Origin: Rubrivivax sp.
Lineage (GTDB): Bacteria; Pseudomonadota; Gammaproteobacteria; Burkholderiales; Burkholderiaceae_C
DNA length: 64,000 nucleotides
Direction of reading: 5' to 3'
Assembly: GCA_016789955.1 (NCBI GenBank)
Contig: JAEUPB010000039.1
Span: forward strand, 1 to 64,000
The notes beneath the pieces were generated by a model. That model was not told where the DNA came from. It saw only the letters and a list, made by a program, of their open reading frames with translations, and made no database searches. The translations under genes were made by a program, and so were the position numbers. This document shows, in pieces, positions 9,348 to 20,639 of the stretch (positions are counted from its first letter, which is position 1; each line of letters opens with the position of its first letter).

Positions 9348-10622
9348 ATGACGACATCCCGCATCCCCACCCGTGCTCTTGCAGCGCCCGCCGAGGTGCC
9401 GATCCGGCCGCGCGAGTACTTCATCGACTGGCTGCGCATCCTGGCCCTCGGCCTGCTGATGGTCTACCACGTCGGCATGGCCTACGTGGGCTGGACCTGG
9501 CACGTCAAGAGCGCCTGGAGCGCCACGATGGCCACGGCCGTCGAGCCGTGGATGCGGCTGGCAGCGCCCTGGCGCATGACGCTGTTGTTCGTGGTGTCGG
9601 GCATGGCGCTGTCGCTGATGCTGCAGCGGCGCGCCGCCGAGGCGGCGGCCGGCAGCGGGGGCGGCTGGCTGCGCCAGCGGGCGCGGCGGCTGCTGCTGCC
9701 GCTGCTCACCGGCGTGGTGCTGGTCGTGCCGGTGCAGTCGTACTTCGAGGTGCGCCAGTTCCACGGTTATGCCGGCAGCTTTGCCGAGTTCCTGCAGCTG
9801 TACTTCACCGGGCACGGCGGCTTCTGCAACGCCGCGCGCGGCTGCCTCATCCTGCCGACCTGGAACCACCTGTGGTTCCTGCCCTACCTTCTCGTCTACA
9901 CCGCGGTGCTGGCCGGTGTGCTGTGGCGCTGGCCGCAGGCGCTCGACCCTGCCGCGGCGGCGCTCGTGCGGGCCATGGCGGGCTGGCGGCTCGTGGCCGG
10001 GCCGATCGCCTGGCTCGTGCTCACGCGCCTGGTGCTGGCGCCGCTGTTCGGCCAGACGCACGCCCTGGTCGACGACTGGTTTGCGCACGCACAGTACGCC
10101 GCGGCTCTTGCGCTGGGCGTGCTGCTGGTGCGGCCGGCCGCGGCGGCGCTGCTGCTGCCGCGCTTTTCACAATTGCGCTGGCTGGCGCTCGCGCTGGGCC
10201 TGCTGTGCTGGGCGCTGCTGGTGGCCACCCAGGCCGGCCCAGCCTGGCGCGCACTGCCGTGGAGCGTGATGCAGTGGTGCGGCGTGGTGGCGGCGATCGG
10301 CTTCGCCCGCCTGCACCTCGGGCGCGACCACGCGTGGCGGCGCTATCTGTCGGGCGCCGTGTTCCCCGTCTACCTCGTGCACCAGACGGTCACGGTGGCC
10401 GCGGTTGCGCTGCTCGCGCCGCTGCGCCTGGGGTTCGCGGCCGAGGCGGCGCTGCTGCTCGGGCTCACCTTCACTGCCGGCATCGTGGCTTACGAGGGGG
10501 TGCGCCGCGTGCCGAGGCTGGGTGAATGGTTCGGCGTGGCCGAGCCGCAGCGCGTGCCGCCGGCGCCCGCCGGGGGCCGCGCGTACCGCCACGGCCGCAG
10601 CCACGGCAACGCCGGCGCTTGA
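9348..10622 (+). CDS. Acyltransferase 3 family integral membrane protein
   Basis: 424 residues with about ten hydrophobic helices. The N-terminal motif REYFIDWLRILALGLLMVYH contains the Arg and His that are catalytic in acyltransferase-3 (OafA/OpgC-like) enzymes, which move acyl groups to extracytoplasmic glycans or lipids. The FLPYLLVYTAVLAG and PVYLVHQTVTVA segments are typical of the glucan-modification subgroup. The acceptor cannot be told. It starts 160 bases after the LytTR gene and precedes the c-subunit gene by 84 bases. The C-terminal 40 residues are Arg/Pro-rich and probably disordered. Confidence 0.87.
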   Translation: MTTSRIPTRALAAPAEVPIRPREYFIDWLRILALGLLMVYHVGMAYVGWTWHVKSAWSATMATAVEPWMRLAAPWRMTLLFVVSGMALSLMLQRRAAEAAAGSGGGWLRQRARRLLLPLLTGVVLVVPVQSYFEVRQFHGYAGSFAEFLQLYFTGHGGFCNAARGCLILPTWNHLWFLPYLLVYTAVLAGVLWRWPQALDPAAAALVRAMAGWRLVAGPIAWLVLTRLVLAPLFGQTHALVDDWFAHAQYAAALALGVLLVRPAAAALLLPRFSQLRWLALALGLLCWALLVATQAGPAWRALPWSVMQWCGVVAAIGFARLHLGRDHAWRRYLSGAVFPVYLVHQTVTVAAVALLAPLRLGFAAEAALLLGLTFTAGIVAYEGVRRVPRLGEWFGVAEPQRVPPAPAGGRAYRHGRSHGNAGA

Positions 10623-10949
<327 letters not shown>

Positions 10950-10976
10950 GGCGCACCGGCGCGGCGGCGGCGCCAA

Positions 10977-11009
10977 CACCGCGCCACCACCGCGCCACCA
11001 CCGCGCCAG
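10977..11009 (+). repeat. 11-bp direct repeat (3 units) downstream of the c-subunit gene
   Basis: Three near-perfect copies of caccgcgccac lie between the c-subunit gene stop and the convergent XRE gene. A G-run follows. I see no clear terminator stem. Confidence 0.75.
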
Positions 11010-11035
11010 GGGGGGCGCCTCCGGCGTGCGCAGGT

Positions 11036-11893
11036 TCAGCGCGGCGGCAGCGCGGCGTGGATGGCGCGCAGCGCGCTGGCCGTGGCCTCGTCAGCCGGCA
11101 GCAGCGTCTCCACTGCCAGCTCGGCCAGCGTCACGTCGCGGGGTGCACCGAACACGGTGAGCGCGGAGATGAAGTTGAGCGGCCCATGCGGCGTGTCCAG
11201 CGCCAGCGGCACCGCCATGTCGTGAAGCGGCTCGCCGGCAGGGATGGTGCCTTCATCGCTCTCGGCCCCGGCATCGTCAGCCGGCCATGGCGGCCGGCCT
11301 GCCGGTGCAGGCAAGGCTTGCAGTTCGGCGTGCAGCGCCGCCAGTGCGGGGTCGCCGGTCGCCGCGGCCTGGCGCGCCAGCCGCTGCAGCACGTAGCTGC
11401 GCCAGGGGGCGAGATTGCGGATCATCGGCGCCAGCCCCTGCGGGTGGAGCGCCAGGCGCAGCACATTCACCGGCGGCTTCGCCAGCGCCGGCGCGACGAG
11501 GGCGAGCAGGGCCGGCACGAGGCGGTTGTGCGCCACCAGCTGCCAGTGGCGGTCGACCGCCAGCGCCGGGCTCGGCTCGTGGGCATCCAGCAGGCGCTGC
11601 AACGCCGCGCGCACCGGTGCCGCCGCCGGGTCGGTCAAGGGCCGCTCGGTGTACAGCGGCGCGAAGCCCGCTGCAGCCAGCATCGCGTTGCGCGCGCGCA
11701 GCGGCAAGTCCAGCTGCTGCGCCAGCCGCAGCACCATCGCCCGGCTGGGCGATGCCTTGCCCGATTCCAGCCAGCTCAGGTGGCGGGCCGAGACATCGGC
11801 ATCCAGCGACAGCGCCAGCTGGCTCTTGCCGCGGTGGCCGCGCCACCGGCGCAGCAGCATGCCGAAGTCGTCGGCGCGTGCCGCCTGGTCCAT
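11036..11893 (-). CDS. XRE-family regulator with MmyB-like ligand-binding domain
   Basis: 285 residues. A Cro/C1-type helix-turn-helix spans about 12-70 (RGKSQLALSLDADVSARHLSWLE). The C-terminal 200 residues match the MmyB-like (MLTR) domain, with RPLTDPAAAPVRAALQRLLDAHEPSPALAVDRHW and NRLVPALLAL among its conserved stretches. Regulators of this kind commonly control an adjacent oxidoreductase. Here the neighbour on the far side is the unrelated ArsR operon, so the target is unknown. Confidence 0.9.
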   Translation of the reverse strand: MDQAARADDFGMLLRRWRGHRGKSQLALSLDADVSARHLSWLESGKASPSRAMVLRLAQQLDLPLRARNAMLAAAGFAPLYTERPLTDPAAAPVRAALQRLLDAHEPSPALAVDRHWQLVAHNRLVPALLALVAPALAKPPVNVLRLALHPQGLAPMIRNLAPWRSYVLQRLARQAAATGDPALAALHAELQALPAPAGRPPWPADDAGAESDEGTIPAGEPLHDMAVPLALDTPHGPLNFISALTVFGAPRDVTLAELAVETLLPADEATASALRAIHAALPPR

Positions 11894-11949
11894 GCGGGTT
11901 CGGTGCGGGCCGCCAGCGTGGGTGTGTCAGAACAACGTGGCGTCGATTC

Positions 11950-12597
11950 TCATCGCGCAGCCGCGGCGCCTCGCCGCAACTCGCCGCTGCGCCATAGGCG
12001 CCACAGGCACCGCACGCGCCGCACGCCCCAGCTGATCGACAGGCCGATCGCCGCCACCACCGCCCCGCCGAAGGTGACCAGCTTCACCTGTGTGGCCAGC
12101 CCGGCGATGGCCACGGTGGTGGGCTCCAGCGCCGGGTAGGAAGTCAATGCGAGGGCCAGCGCCGCGTCTTCCACCAGGTCGGCCGCGGCAGGAACCAGCG
12201 CGCCGGCGGTCGCCACGACCCGCCGCCATCGTGCCGAGAGCAAGTGCGCCGCAGCGCCGTGCAGCCAGATCCCCAGCCAGCCGACATTGGCCAGCACGAC
12301 CAGCAAGTCCCATCGCAGTTGACGCAGGTACATGTCGATGCCGGCGCTGCCGATGCGCTGCAGCACGGCGGCCATCTCCGTGACGCCGGCCGCAGGCCGC
12401 TCTTCGAATGGCGGCCGCGGCGCGAGCAGCGCGGCCACGTCGGCGTAGGGTCCGAGGGCAGCCAGCCCGCCGGCAACGGTGAGGGCGGCGAGCCCCAGGG
12501 CGGCCAGGGCGGCCCGGCCGGCCCAATCGACACCCCGGGCGGCGGGCCCCGGGCCGGGCTGGGCCACGGACCTCACGTCGGATCGATCGCCACTCAT
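11950..12597 (-). CDS. Multi-pass membrane protein, third gene of the ArsR-SRPBCC operon
   Basis: 215 residues with about four hydrophobic segments (about 27-50, 95-120, 125-150, 165-190) and a positively charged C-terminus. I do not recognise the family. The start ATG overlaps the stop of the SRPBCC gene by ATGA, so it should be translated from the ArsR-led transcript. The operon context suggests a function tied to whatever the ArsR regulator senses. Confidence 0.78.
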   Translation of the reverse strand: MSGDRSDVRSVAQPGPGPAARGVDWAGRAALAALGLAALTVAGGLAALGPYADVAALLAPRPPFEERPAAGVTEMAAVLQRIGSAGIDMYLRQLRWDLLVVLANVGWLGIWLHGAAAHLLSARWRRVVATAGALVPAAADLVEDAALALALTSYPALEPTTVAIAGLATQVKLVTFGGAVVAAIGLSISWGVRRVRCLWRLWRSGELRRGAAAAR

Positions 12598-13022
12598 CGA
12601 TGCGCCTCCTGCGCCAGTTCGTCCAGCAATTGCGGCAGCTTGTGGCCATAGATCTTGCGTGAGCCGAGCGCAAGCAGGCGCGAGACCAGCCACGCGCGAA
12701 GGCCGGCGAAGCCGGTCTGCTCCACGACGAGGCGCGTGCCGCCGGGTGCATCGCCGAGCGAGAAGGTGATGCGGGTGTCGATCGGCCCGCCGGCCCACGA
12801 CAGCACCAGCCGCTGCTGCGCGACGAGTTCGAGCACCTCGCAGCGCACGATGCCGTCGAAGCCGGGGCCGGGTTCGGTGCGAAAGGTGAATCGATGCCCG
12901 ACCTCGGGCTTGAAATCGTTGGGCATCAGCCACCGGGCAAGCAACTCCGGCTCGACCAGGGCGCGCCACACCAGCGCGCGAGGGTGCGGGTAGACGCGCT
13001 CGATGCGCAAGGTGGTGCTCAC
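12594..13022 (-). CDS. SRPBCC/AHSA1-family START-like domain protein
   Basis: 142 residues from a GTG that overlaps the ArsR stop by GTGA. The sequence shows the Activator of Hsp90 ATPase (AHSA1) pattern: RIERVYPHPRALVWRALVEPELLARWLMP, then a beta-rich cup ending in LVVEQTGF and a C-terminal helix. Such proteins bind hydrophobic ligands in a helix-grip fold. Pairing with an upstream ArsR regulator is a very common arrangement. An in-frame ATG at 13133 is rejected because it overlaps the ArsR coding region. Confidence 0.9.
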   Translation of the reverse strand: MSTTLRIERVYPHPRALVWRALVEPELLARWLMPNDFKPEVGHRFTFRTEPGPGFDGIVRCEVLELVAQQRLVLSWAGGPIDTRITFSLGDAPGGTRLVVEQTGFAGLRAWLVSRLLALGSRKIYGHKLPQLLDELAQEAHR

Positions 13023-13363
13023 GGTTTGGGCCTTTCGCGGCGTGTCGGCCGGCTGCGGCGCGCCTCTTCGTCGAGCAGGTTGCCCAGCCGGTCGAGCCGG
13101 CGCTGCCAGAAGCGCCGATAGTGCAGCAGCCAATGGGTCATCTCGCCGAGCACCTGGCCCGACAGCCGGTAGCGCCGGTGGCGGCCTTCCTGCGTCACGG
13201 CGACGAGCCCCGACTGTCGAAGCAGCCGCAGGTGCTTCGACAGGGCCGGCTGCGAAAAGCTGAAGTGTTCCAGCAACTCGCCGACCGTGCGCTCGCGCTC
13301 GGCCAGCAGGCCGACGATCGCGCGGCGGCTCGGGTCGGCCAGCGCATGGAAGGCGAGATCCAT
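13019..13363 (-). CDS. ArsR/SdpR-family winged-helix repressor
   Basis: 114 residues starting MDLAFHALADPSRRAIV, the family's usual opening. The winged helix has GELLEHFSFSQPALSKHLRLLRQSGLV and a basic wing (EGRHRRYRL). No metal-binding cysteine pair is visible, which fits the SdpR/AHSA1-linked subgroup rather than a metal sensor. The region just upstream (13364-13392) is AT-richer than its surroundings and contains TATATTCCA and GGTTATG, a plausible promoter/operator. It heads a three-gene overlapping operon and probably represses it. Confidence 0.92.
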   Translation of the reverse strand: MDLAFHALADPSRRAIVGLLAERERTVGELLEHFSFSQPALSKHLRLLRQSGLVAVTQEGRHRRYRLSGQVLGEMTHWLLHYRRFWQRRLDRLGNLLDEEARRSRPTRRERPKP

Positions 13364-13589
13364 GCCGCTATTATATTCCACACTGGTTATGTAATGGTCG
13401 AGCCTGGTCCCGCATGGTCGCCGCTTGCCGGCGCGCCGGGTGTCAGGTTGGCGGGGTGCGCCACCGCAAGGCGACGTGCCCACGCGACGAGGGGCGCCGG
13501 TGCGATACGCCGTGCCCGTAGCGTGCGGCGCCGGTGCGGCGCCGGTGCGGCGCGAGATGCCGGCGGGCTGTGCGCCCGAGCCGGCGTGA

Positions 13590-14975
<1,386 letters not shown>

Positions 14976-15045
14976 GCGGTCATTCTTGCATCCCGCCCAC
15001 CGGCGCCCCACGCGCCCATGGCGGACCCGCGGACGTGGGCGGCCG

Positions 15046-16302
<1,257 letters not shown>

Positions 16303-16364
16303 GCGGTGAGGGTCTCGTCCAACGGCGCAGCATACTGCGCCCTCCATGGCCGCAGGAGGTGTGC

Positions 16365-17141
16365 ATGTCGGGCGACGTCGAGTTCACGAGCACCGGGCGG
16401 GTGGCGGTGATCAGCCTGCACCGTCCGGCGCAACGCAACGCGGTCGACGGCCCCACCGCCACCGCGCTGCGCGAGGCGTTCGAGAGCTTCGAATCCGACG
16501 CCACGCTGCATGCGGCCGTGCTGCACGGCCGCGGCGGCCACTTCTGCGCCGGCGCCGACCTGCACGCGCTGGGCGACCCGGTGCGGCGCAACGTGCTCGC
16601 CGCCGATGGCCGCGGCGCGGGGCCGATGGGTCCGACGCGCATGGACTTCACGAAGCCCGTGATCGCCGCGATCGAAGGCTATGCGGTCGCGGGCGGCCTC
16701 GAGCTCGCGCTGATGTGCGACCTGCGCGTGGCCGCGCGCAGCGCGGTTTTCGGCGTGTTCTGCCGCCGCTGGGGCGTGCCGCTGATCGACGGCGGCACGG
16801 TGCGGCTGCCGCGCATCGTCGGCATGGGCCGCGCGCTGGACCTCATCCTCACCGGCCGTGCGGTGGCTGCGGACGAAGCGCTGGCGATGGGCCTGGCCAA
16901 TCGCGTCGTCGACGACGGCCAGGCGCTGGACGCGGCGCTCGAGCTGGCGGCGCAGGTCGCGGCCTTCCCTCAGCAGTGCCTGCGTGCCGACCGCGCGTCG
17001 GCCCACGCCCAGTGGGACCTGCCGATGGCCGAGGCGCTGCAGCGCGAAGGGGCCGGCGGCCACGCGGCAGCACTCGCCGAAGGCCTCGCCGGCGCCGCAC
17101 GGTTCTCGGGCGGCGCCGGTCGCCACGGCACGGCGGCCTGA
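16365..17141 (+). CDS. Enoyl-CoA hydratase/isomerase (crotonase) family protein
   Basis: 258 residues with a strong AGGAGG site five bases before the ATG. The crotonase fold is shown by the oxyanion-hole segments HFCAGADLHAL and GYAVAGGLELALMCDLRVA and by the RWGVPLIDGGTVRLPRIVG motif characteristic of the EchA-like subgroup. It should act on acyl-CoA thioesters; the substrate cannot be inferred. It is transcribed divergently from the URC1 homologue with 62 bases between the starts, and is convergent with the PLP-enzyme gene. Confidence 0.9.
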   Translation: MSGDVEFTSTGRVAVISLHRPAQRNAVDGPTATALREAFESFESDATLHAAVLHGRGGHFCAGADLHALGDPVRRNVLAADGRGAGPMGPTRMDFTKPVIAAIEGYAVAGGLELALMCDLRVAARSAVFGVFCRRWGVPLIDGGTVRLPRIVGMGRALDLILTGRAVAADEALAMGLANRVVDDGQALDAALELAAQVAAFPQQCLRADRASAHAQWDLPMAEALQREGAGGHAAALAEGLAGAARFSGGAGRHGTAA

Positions 17142-17182
17142 CGCGAAGTCGCCGCCAGCGACCGGGAGGGAGCTCGGGGGCT

Positions 17183-18121
17183 TCAGGTCAGGTACTTGAG
17201 CCCGGTATCGCACATCACCGTGACCACCGTCGCCGCCGGGCCCAGGTCGGCCGCCACGCGCAGCGCCGCCACGACGTTGGCGCCGGTGGAGGTGCCGGCG
17301 TGCAGCCCTTCCTCGGCCGCGAGCCGCGCGGCCATCGCCCGAGCGTCGTCGGTGGACACGCGCTCGATGCGCGAGGCCAGCTCCGCGCGCCACATCGGCA
17401 CCACGTAGCCCGCACCGATGCCGTCGATGCGGTGCGCGCCGCTGGCGCCGCCCGACAGCACCGCCGACTCGGCCGGCTCCACGGCGACCACCGTCGCGTG
17501 CGGCGCCCAGCGGCGCACGCCCTCGCCCAGCCCTCGGATCGACGCCGCGGTGCCCACGCTCTGCACCAGCGCATCGATGCGGCCGCCGGTCTGCTGCCGG
17601 ATCTCGTCGGCCATGCGATGGTAGGCGGCGAGCTGGTCGAGGTTGTTCATCTGGTCGGTCCAGAAGCTGCCCGGCAGCGCCGCACTGATCTCGCCGGCCA
17701 GCGCGATCATGTCGCGCGTCAGCTGGCCGGTCATGCGGCCGCCGTCACTGGCCACGATGCGCAAGCGCGCGCCGAGCACGCGCATGTGCTCGAGCTTGGC
17801 GGCCGCGAACGCATCGGAGCTGACGACGTGCAGCGGATGCCCCTTCACGGCGCACACCAGCGCCAGCGAGACGCCGGTGCTGCCGCCCGTGTACTCGACC
17901 ACCGGCGCCCCGGGTGCGAGCCGTCCGTCGGCCTCGGCGGCCTCGACCATCGCCAGCGCCATGCGGTCCTTCATGCTGCCGGTGGGGTTCTCGCTCTCCA
18001 GCTTCAGCAGCACGCGCGCTCCGCCGGCCGGCGCAATGCGCCGCAGCGGCACCATCGCCGTGCCGCCGATGCGGCCGAGGATGTCGCCGACCGGCGGCGG
18101 CAGGGGCGTGCTCGTCGTCAT
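17183..18121 (-). CDS. Cysteine synthase-family PLP enzyme
   Basis: 312 residues of fold-type II PLP enzyme. The Schiff-base lysine is Lys51 in NPTGSMKDR, the phosphate- and substrate-binding loop is EYTGGSTGVSLA, and the C-terminal STGANVVAAL and CDTGLKYL motifs are typical of the CysK/CysM/cystathionine beta-synthase group. The exact reaction is uncertain, since PTGSMKDR with TGGSTG is also seen in homologues of unknown substrate. It is divergent from a MarR regulator only 41 bases away, which suggests that regulator controls it. Confidence 0.88.
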   Translation of the reverse strand: MTTSTPLPPPVGDILGRIGGTAMVPLRRIAPAGGARVLLKLESENPTGSMKDRMALAMVEAAEADGRLAPGAPVVEYTGGSTGVSLALVCAVKGHPLHVVSSDAFAAAKLEHMRVLGARLRIVASDGGRMTGQLTRDMIALAGEISAALPGSFWTDQMNNLDQLAAYHRMADEIRQQTGGRIDALVQSVGTAASIRGLGEGVRRWAPHATVVAVEPAESAVLSGGASGAHRIDGIGAGYVVPMWRAELASRIERVSTDDARAMAARLAAEEGLHAGTSTGANVVAALRVAADLGPAATVVTVMCDTGLKYLT

Positions 18122-18133
18122 TCCATGTACCTA

Positions 18134-18152
18134 CAACAGTTGCAGATGCATA
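18134..18152 (+). promoter_or_regulatory. Putative MarR operator in the cysK-like/marR divergent gap
   Basis: The 41-base gap holds CAACAGTTG, a perfect 4+1+4 palindrome, running into TTGCAGATGCAT, an imperfect inverted repeat with TTGCA/TGCAT arms. It is the only AT-richer, dyad-symmetric stretch between the two start codons, where a MarR dimer would be expected to bind. This is inference from position and symmetry only. Confidence 0.45.
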
Positions 18153-18162
18153 TGATAGGCGG

Positions 18163-18675
18163 ATGTCGATCTCCCCACCCGCACCGCCGCGCGCGGTGCG
18201 CACGCAGGCTGGCGGCGTGATCGCCGCCGACCTCGGCTGGCACGCCCGCGGCGTCGCGCGGCGCATCACCGCCGCGCTGGACGCAGCCCTGGCGCCGTCC
18301 GGGCTGACGAGCCCGCAGTTCGCGCTGATGTGCCTGGTGGCGTCCGCGCCCGACGACACGCTGGGCGCGCTGGCCGCGGCAGCGGGCGTCGACCCGTCGA
18401 CGATGTCGCGCAACGTCGATCAGCTCGTCGCGGCAGGGTGGGCGGAGCTGGTGGCGGTGGAGCGCGACCGCCGGCGACGCGCCGTGTGGCTCACCGAAGA
18501 AGGCGTGCGGCGCCTGCAGCAGGCGATGCCGCTGTGGCGCACGGCCCATGCGGCGGTGGAGCGCGGTGTCGGGGCGGCCCTGCGGCCGAGGTTCGTCGCC
18601 GCCGCGGCGGCACTGGATCGTGCGCTGCCCGTCAGCGCTTCCAGAACGCGATCATCCGCTGCAGCTCGGCGCTGA
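18163..18675 (+). CDS. MarR-family transcriptional regulator
   Basis: 170 residues from the ATG at 18163; an earlier in-frame start would lie inside the divergent PLP-enzyme gene. The winged helix is clear: LTSPQFALMCLVASAP, LAAAAGVDPSTMSRNVDQLVAAGW and the basic wing VERDRRRRAVWLTEEG. The last 44 bases overlap the 3' end of the HDOD gene on the other strand. The likely target is the divergent PLP enzyme. Confidence 0.91.
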   Translation: MSISPPAPPRAVRTQAGGVIAADLGWHARGVARRITAALDAALAPSGLTSPQFALMCLVASAPDDTLGALAAAAGVDPSTMSRNVDQLVAAGWAELVAVERDRRRRAVWLTEEGVRRLQQAMPLWRTAHAAVERGVGAALRPRFVAAAAALDRALPVSASRTRSSAAARR

Positions 18676-19792
18676 GCGCCGGGGCGCGCACGTGCTCGGT
18701 CAGCTTGGCCAGCCGCGCATCCGACAGATGGCCACGGAAGTGGTGCAGCTCGGCATCGGCGGTGGCGGCCAGATCGAACGTCAGCAGATCGGGCACTTCA
18801 CCGACCGCCAGGCGTTCGCCCAGGCGGGCACAGAGATAGGCCAGCGCGAGCCGCGGTGCACGCGCCGGATCCAGCCCCTGCGCGGGCGTGCTCAACACGG
18901 TGTCGATGTCGGCGGCCTCGGCCACCAGCCGCTCGGGCAGGCCCCACTCGGTCATCAGCAGCCGGCCGATCTCCGACGCCGGCAATCCCATGCGTTGCTG
19001 CTCGGCCTCGGCGCGGGCGAGCAGGTCGCGCGCCGGGATCTGTGGCAGCAGGGCGCGCGGCATCGTCGCCGCCGTGGCCAGGCGGCCGAGGAACGACAGC
19101 ACCACGGCGCTGACGGTGAAGCCCGGCTCGGCCATGCCGAGGCGGTAGCAGAGCTGGTGCGTCAGCTCGCTGGCCAACGCGCTGGCGCGCCACGTGGCGT
19201 CCAGGACCTGCTGGCGTTCGGGACTGTCGGCCTTGAACGCGGAGATCAGGATGTACTGCAGGCACAGCGTGCGCACGGTGTTCAGGCCCAGGTAGGTGAC
19301 GGCCTGGCCGACGCTGGTGACCGGCGACTTGAGGCCGTACAGCGGCGAGTTCACCGCGGTGAGCACCTTGGCCGCGATCAGCGGCTCGGCGCTGATCAGC
19401 TCGACGAGCTGCGCCGAGTTGGCGGCTTCGAGGAACTCGGGCGACATCAGGTGGCGCAGCAGCTTGGGCGGGCGCGGCACCTCGCGGAAGGTGTCGACGT
19501 AGGATTTGCGGCGCTCGGGCGGCAGCTCGGCGGCGCGTTGCGGGCGGTAGGACGCCAGCGCCGCCACCGGCTCGGCCGGCGCTGCCGCCACGGCCACGAC
19601 CGGATCGGCCTTCGTGCCGGCACCGGCCAGCGTCGGCTGCCTCGCCGGCGCCGCCGCGGCACCCGGAGCCGGCGCCGCGCGCCGCGCCGGTGCGGCCGCG
19701 GGCGTGCCGCCACGGCTGCCCGAGCGCTTGAAGAGCATGGCTGCCACGGCCGCGGCCGTGAGCAAGGCGAGAGCGGCAAGGAGATAGCTCAT
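18632..19792 (-). CDS. HDOD-domain protein with membrane anchor
   Basis: 386 residues. A single N-terminal transmembrane helix (about 3-20) is followed by a Pro/Ala-rich linker of about 70 residues and then an HDOD domain (about 105-300) with LPPERRKSYVDTF-adjacent helices, VNSPLYGLKSPVTSVGQAVTYLG and LGRLATAATMPRAL. HDOD domains are HD-related but usually lack the metal-binding HD pair and act in signalling; no such pair is visible here. It stands alone downstream of ribE, with 131 bases between. Confidence 0.87.
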   Translation of the reverse strand: MSYLLAALALLTAAAVAAMLFKRSGSRGGTPAAAPARRAAPAPGAAAAPARQPTLAGAGTKADPVVAVAAAPAEPVAALASYRPQRAAELPPERRKSYVDTFREVPRPPKLLRHLMSPEFLEAANSAQLVELISAEPLIAAKVLTAVNSPLYGLKSPVTSVGQAVTYLGLNTVRTLCLQYILISAFKADSPERQQVLDATWRASALASELTHQLCYRLGMAEPGFTVSAVVLSFLGRLATAATMPRALLPQIPARDLLARAEAEQQRMGLPASEIGRLLMTEWGLPERLVAEAADIDTVLSTPAQGLDPARAPRLALAYLCARLGERLAVGEVPDLLTFDLAATADAELHHFRGHLSDARLAKLTEHVRAPALSAELQRMIAFWKR

Positions 19793-19923
19793 GGGGGGGC
19801 CTCGCGGAGGCGACGGGCCACGCGCGGGTCAGGTCATTCTGCAAGTCGGGCTCGCGGCCCCAGGGGTGCAAAAGCGCGGGGAATCGGCCCCAGTCGCGGG
19901 TTTCTGCGGGGCCCGCGGAGGAA

Positions 19924-20628
19924 TCACCGGATGGCCGGCGGCGGCCGCGCCAGATCCTCCAGCGCCTGCCCTTCGCGGGCCAGCAGCCGTTCCAGCAAAG
20001 GCACCAGCGGCCCGAGCCGCTCGTCGAGCGCGTTACGCACGGTGTCGACGAAGACCTGCGTCTGCCGCTCGATCTCGATGTTGAGGCGATCGCCCTCGCG
20101 CTTGTCGCCGAAGGTCGTCATGCGCAACGTCTCGGGGATCAGCCAGACCTCGAACCAGCCGTCCCGGCGATCCACCTCGGCCACCGTGAGGCTGGCGCCG
20201 TTCACCGCGATGTAGCCCTTGGCGAACACGTAGCGCATCGCGGCCTTCGGCAGCGAGATGCGCAGCACGTGGTTGTTCTCCGGGCGGCGGACCTGCACCA
20301 GCGTGCCGGTGGCATCGACGTGGCCCGACAGCGGATGCCCGCCGATCTCGGCGCCGTCCTTCGCCGCGCGCTCGACGTTGACGCGGCTGCCCACGCCGGC
20401 GTCCGACAGCGTCGTCAACGCGAGGCTTTGCTGCATCACGTCGAAGCAGGCGCGGTCCGGCGTCGGCCGCTCGGTGACGGTGAGGCACACGCCGTCCACC
20501 GACACGCTGGCTCCGATCGACAGGCCCTCATCGAAGCCCGGCGGGAACGCCAGCGTGCAGCTGCGCAAGCCGGGCCGCTCGACCAGCCGCTCGACGGTGG
20601 CCACGCCCTGCACGATGCCGGTGAACAT
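19924..20628 (-). CDS. ribE: Riboflavin synthase, alpha subunit
   Basis: 234 residues with a GGAGG site seven bases before the ATG. The two internal barrels are evident: MFTGIVQG with SIGASVSVDGVCLTVT, then HVDATGTLV with GYIAVNGASLTVAEV. The enzyme dismutates two 6,7-dimethyl-8-ribityllumazine molecules to riboflavin. The C-terminus is about 20 residues longer than usual and Pro/Arg-rich. No other rib gene is adjacent; instead a TauD-like dioxygenase gene ends 11 bases upstream, so they probably share a transcript. Confidence 0.95.
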   Translation of the reverse strand: MFTGIVQGVATVERLVERPGLRSCTLAFPPGFDEGLSIGASVSVDGVCLTVTERPTPDRACFDVMQQSLALTTLSDAGVGSRVNVERAAKDGAEIGGHPLSGHVDATGTLVQVRRPENNHVLRISLPKAAMRYVFAKGYIAVNGASLTVAEVDRRDGWFEVWLIPETLRMTTFGDKREGDRLNIEIERQTQVFVDTVRNALDERLGPLVPLLERLLAREGQALEDLARPPPAIR

Positions 20629-20639
20629 CCCGCCGCCTC

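Noticed and set aside
17914-18675. Longer MarR protein starting at 17914
   Set aside because: The extra 83 codons lie inside the divergent PLP-enzyme gene and encode Arg/Pro-rich sequence without homology.
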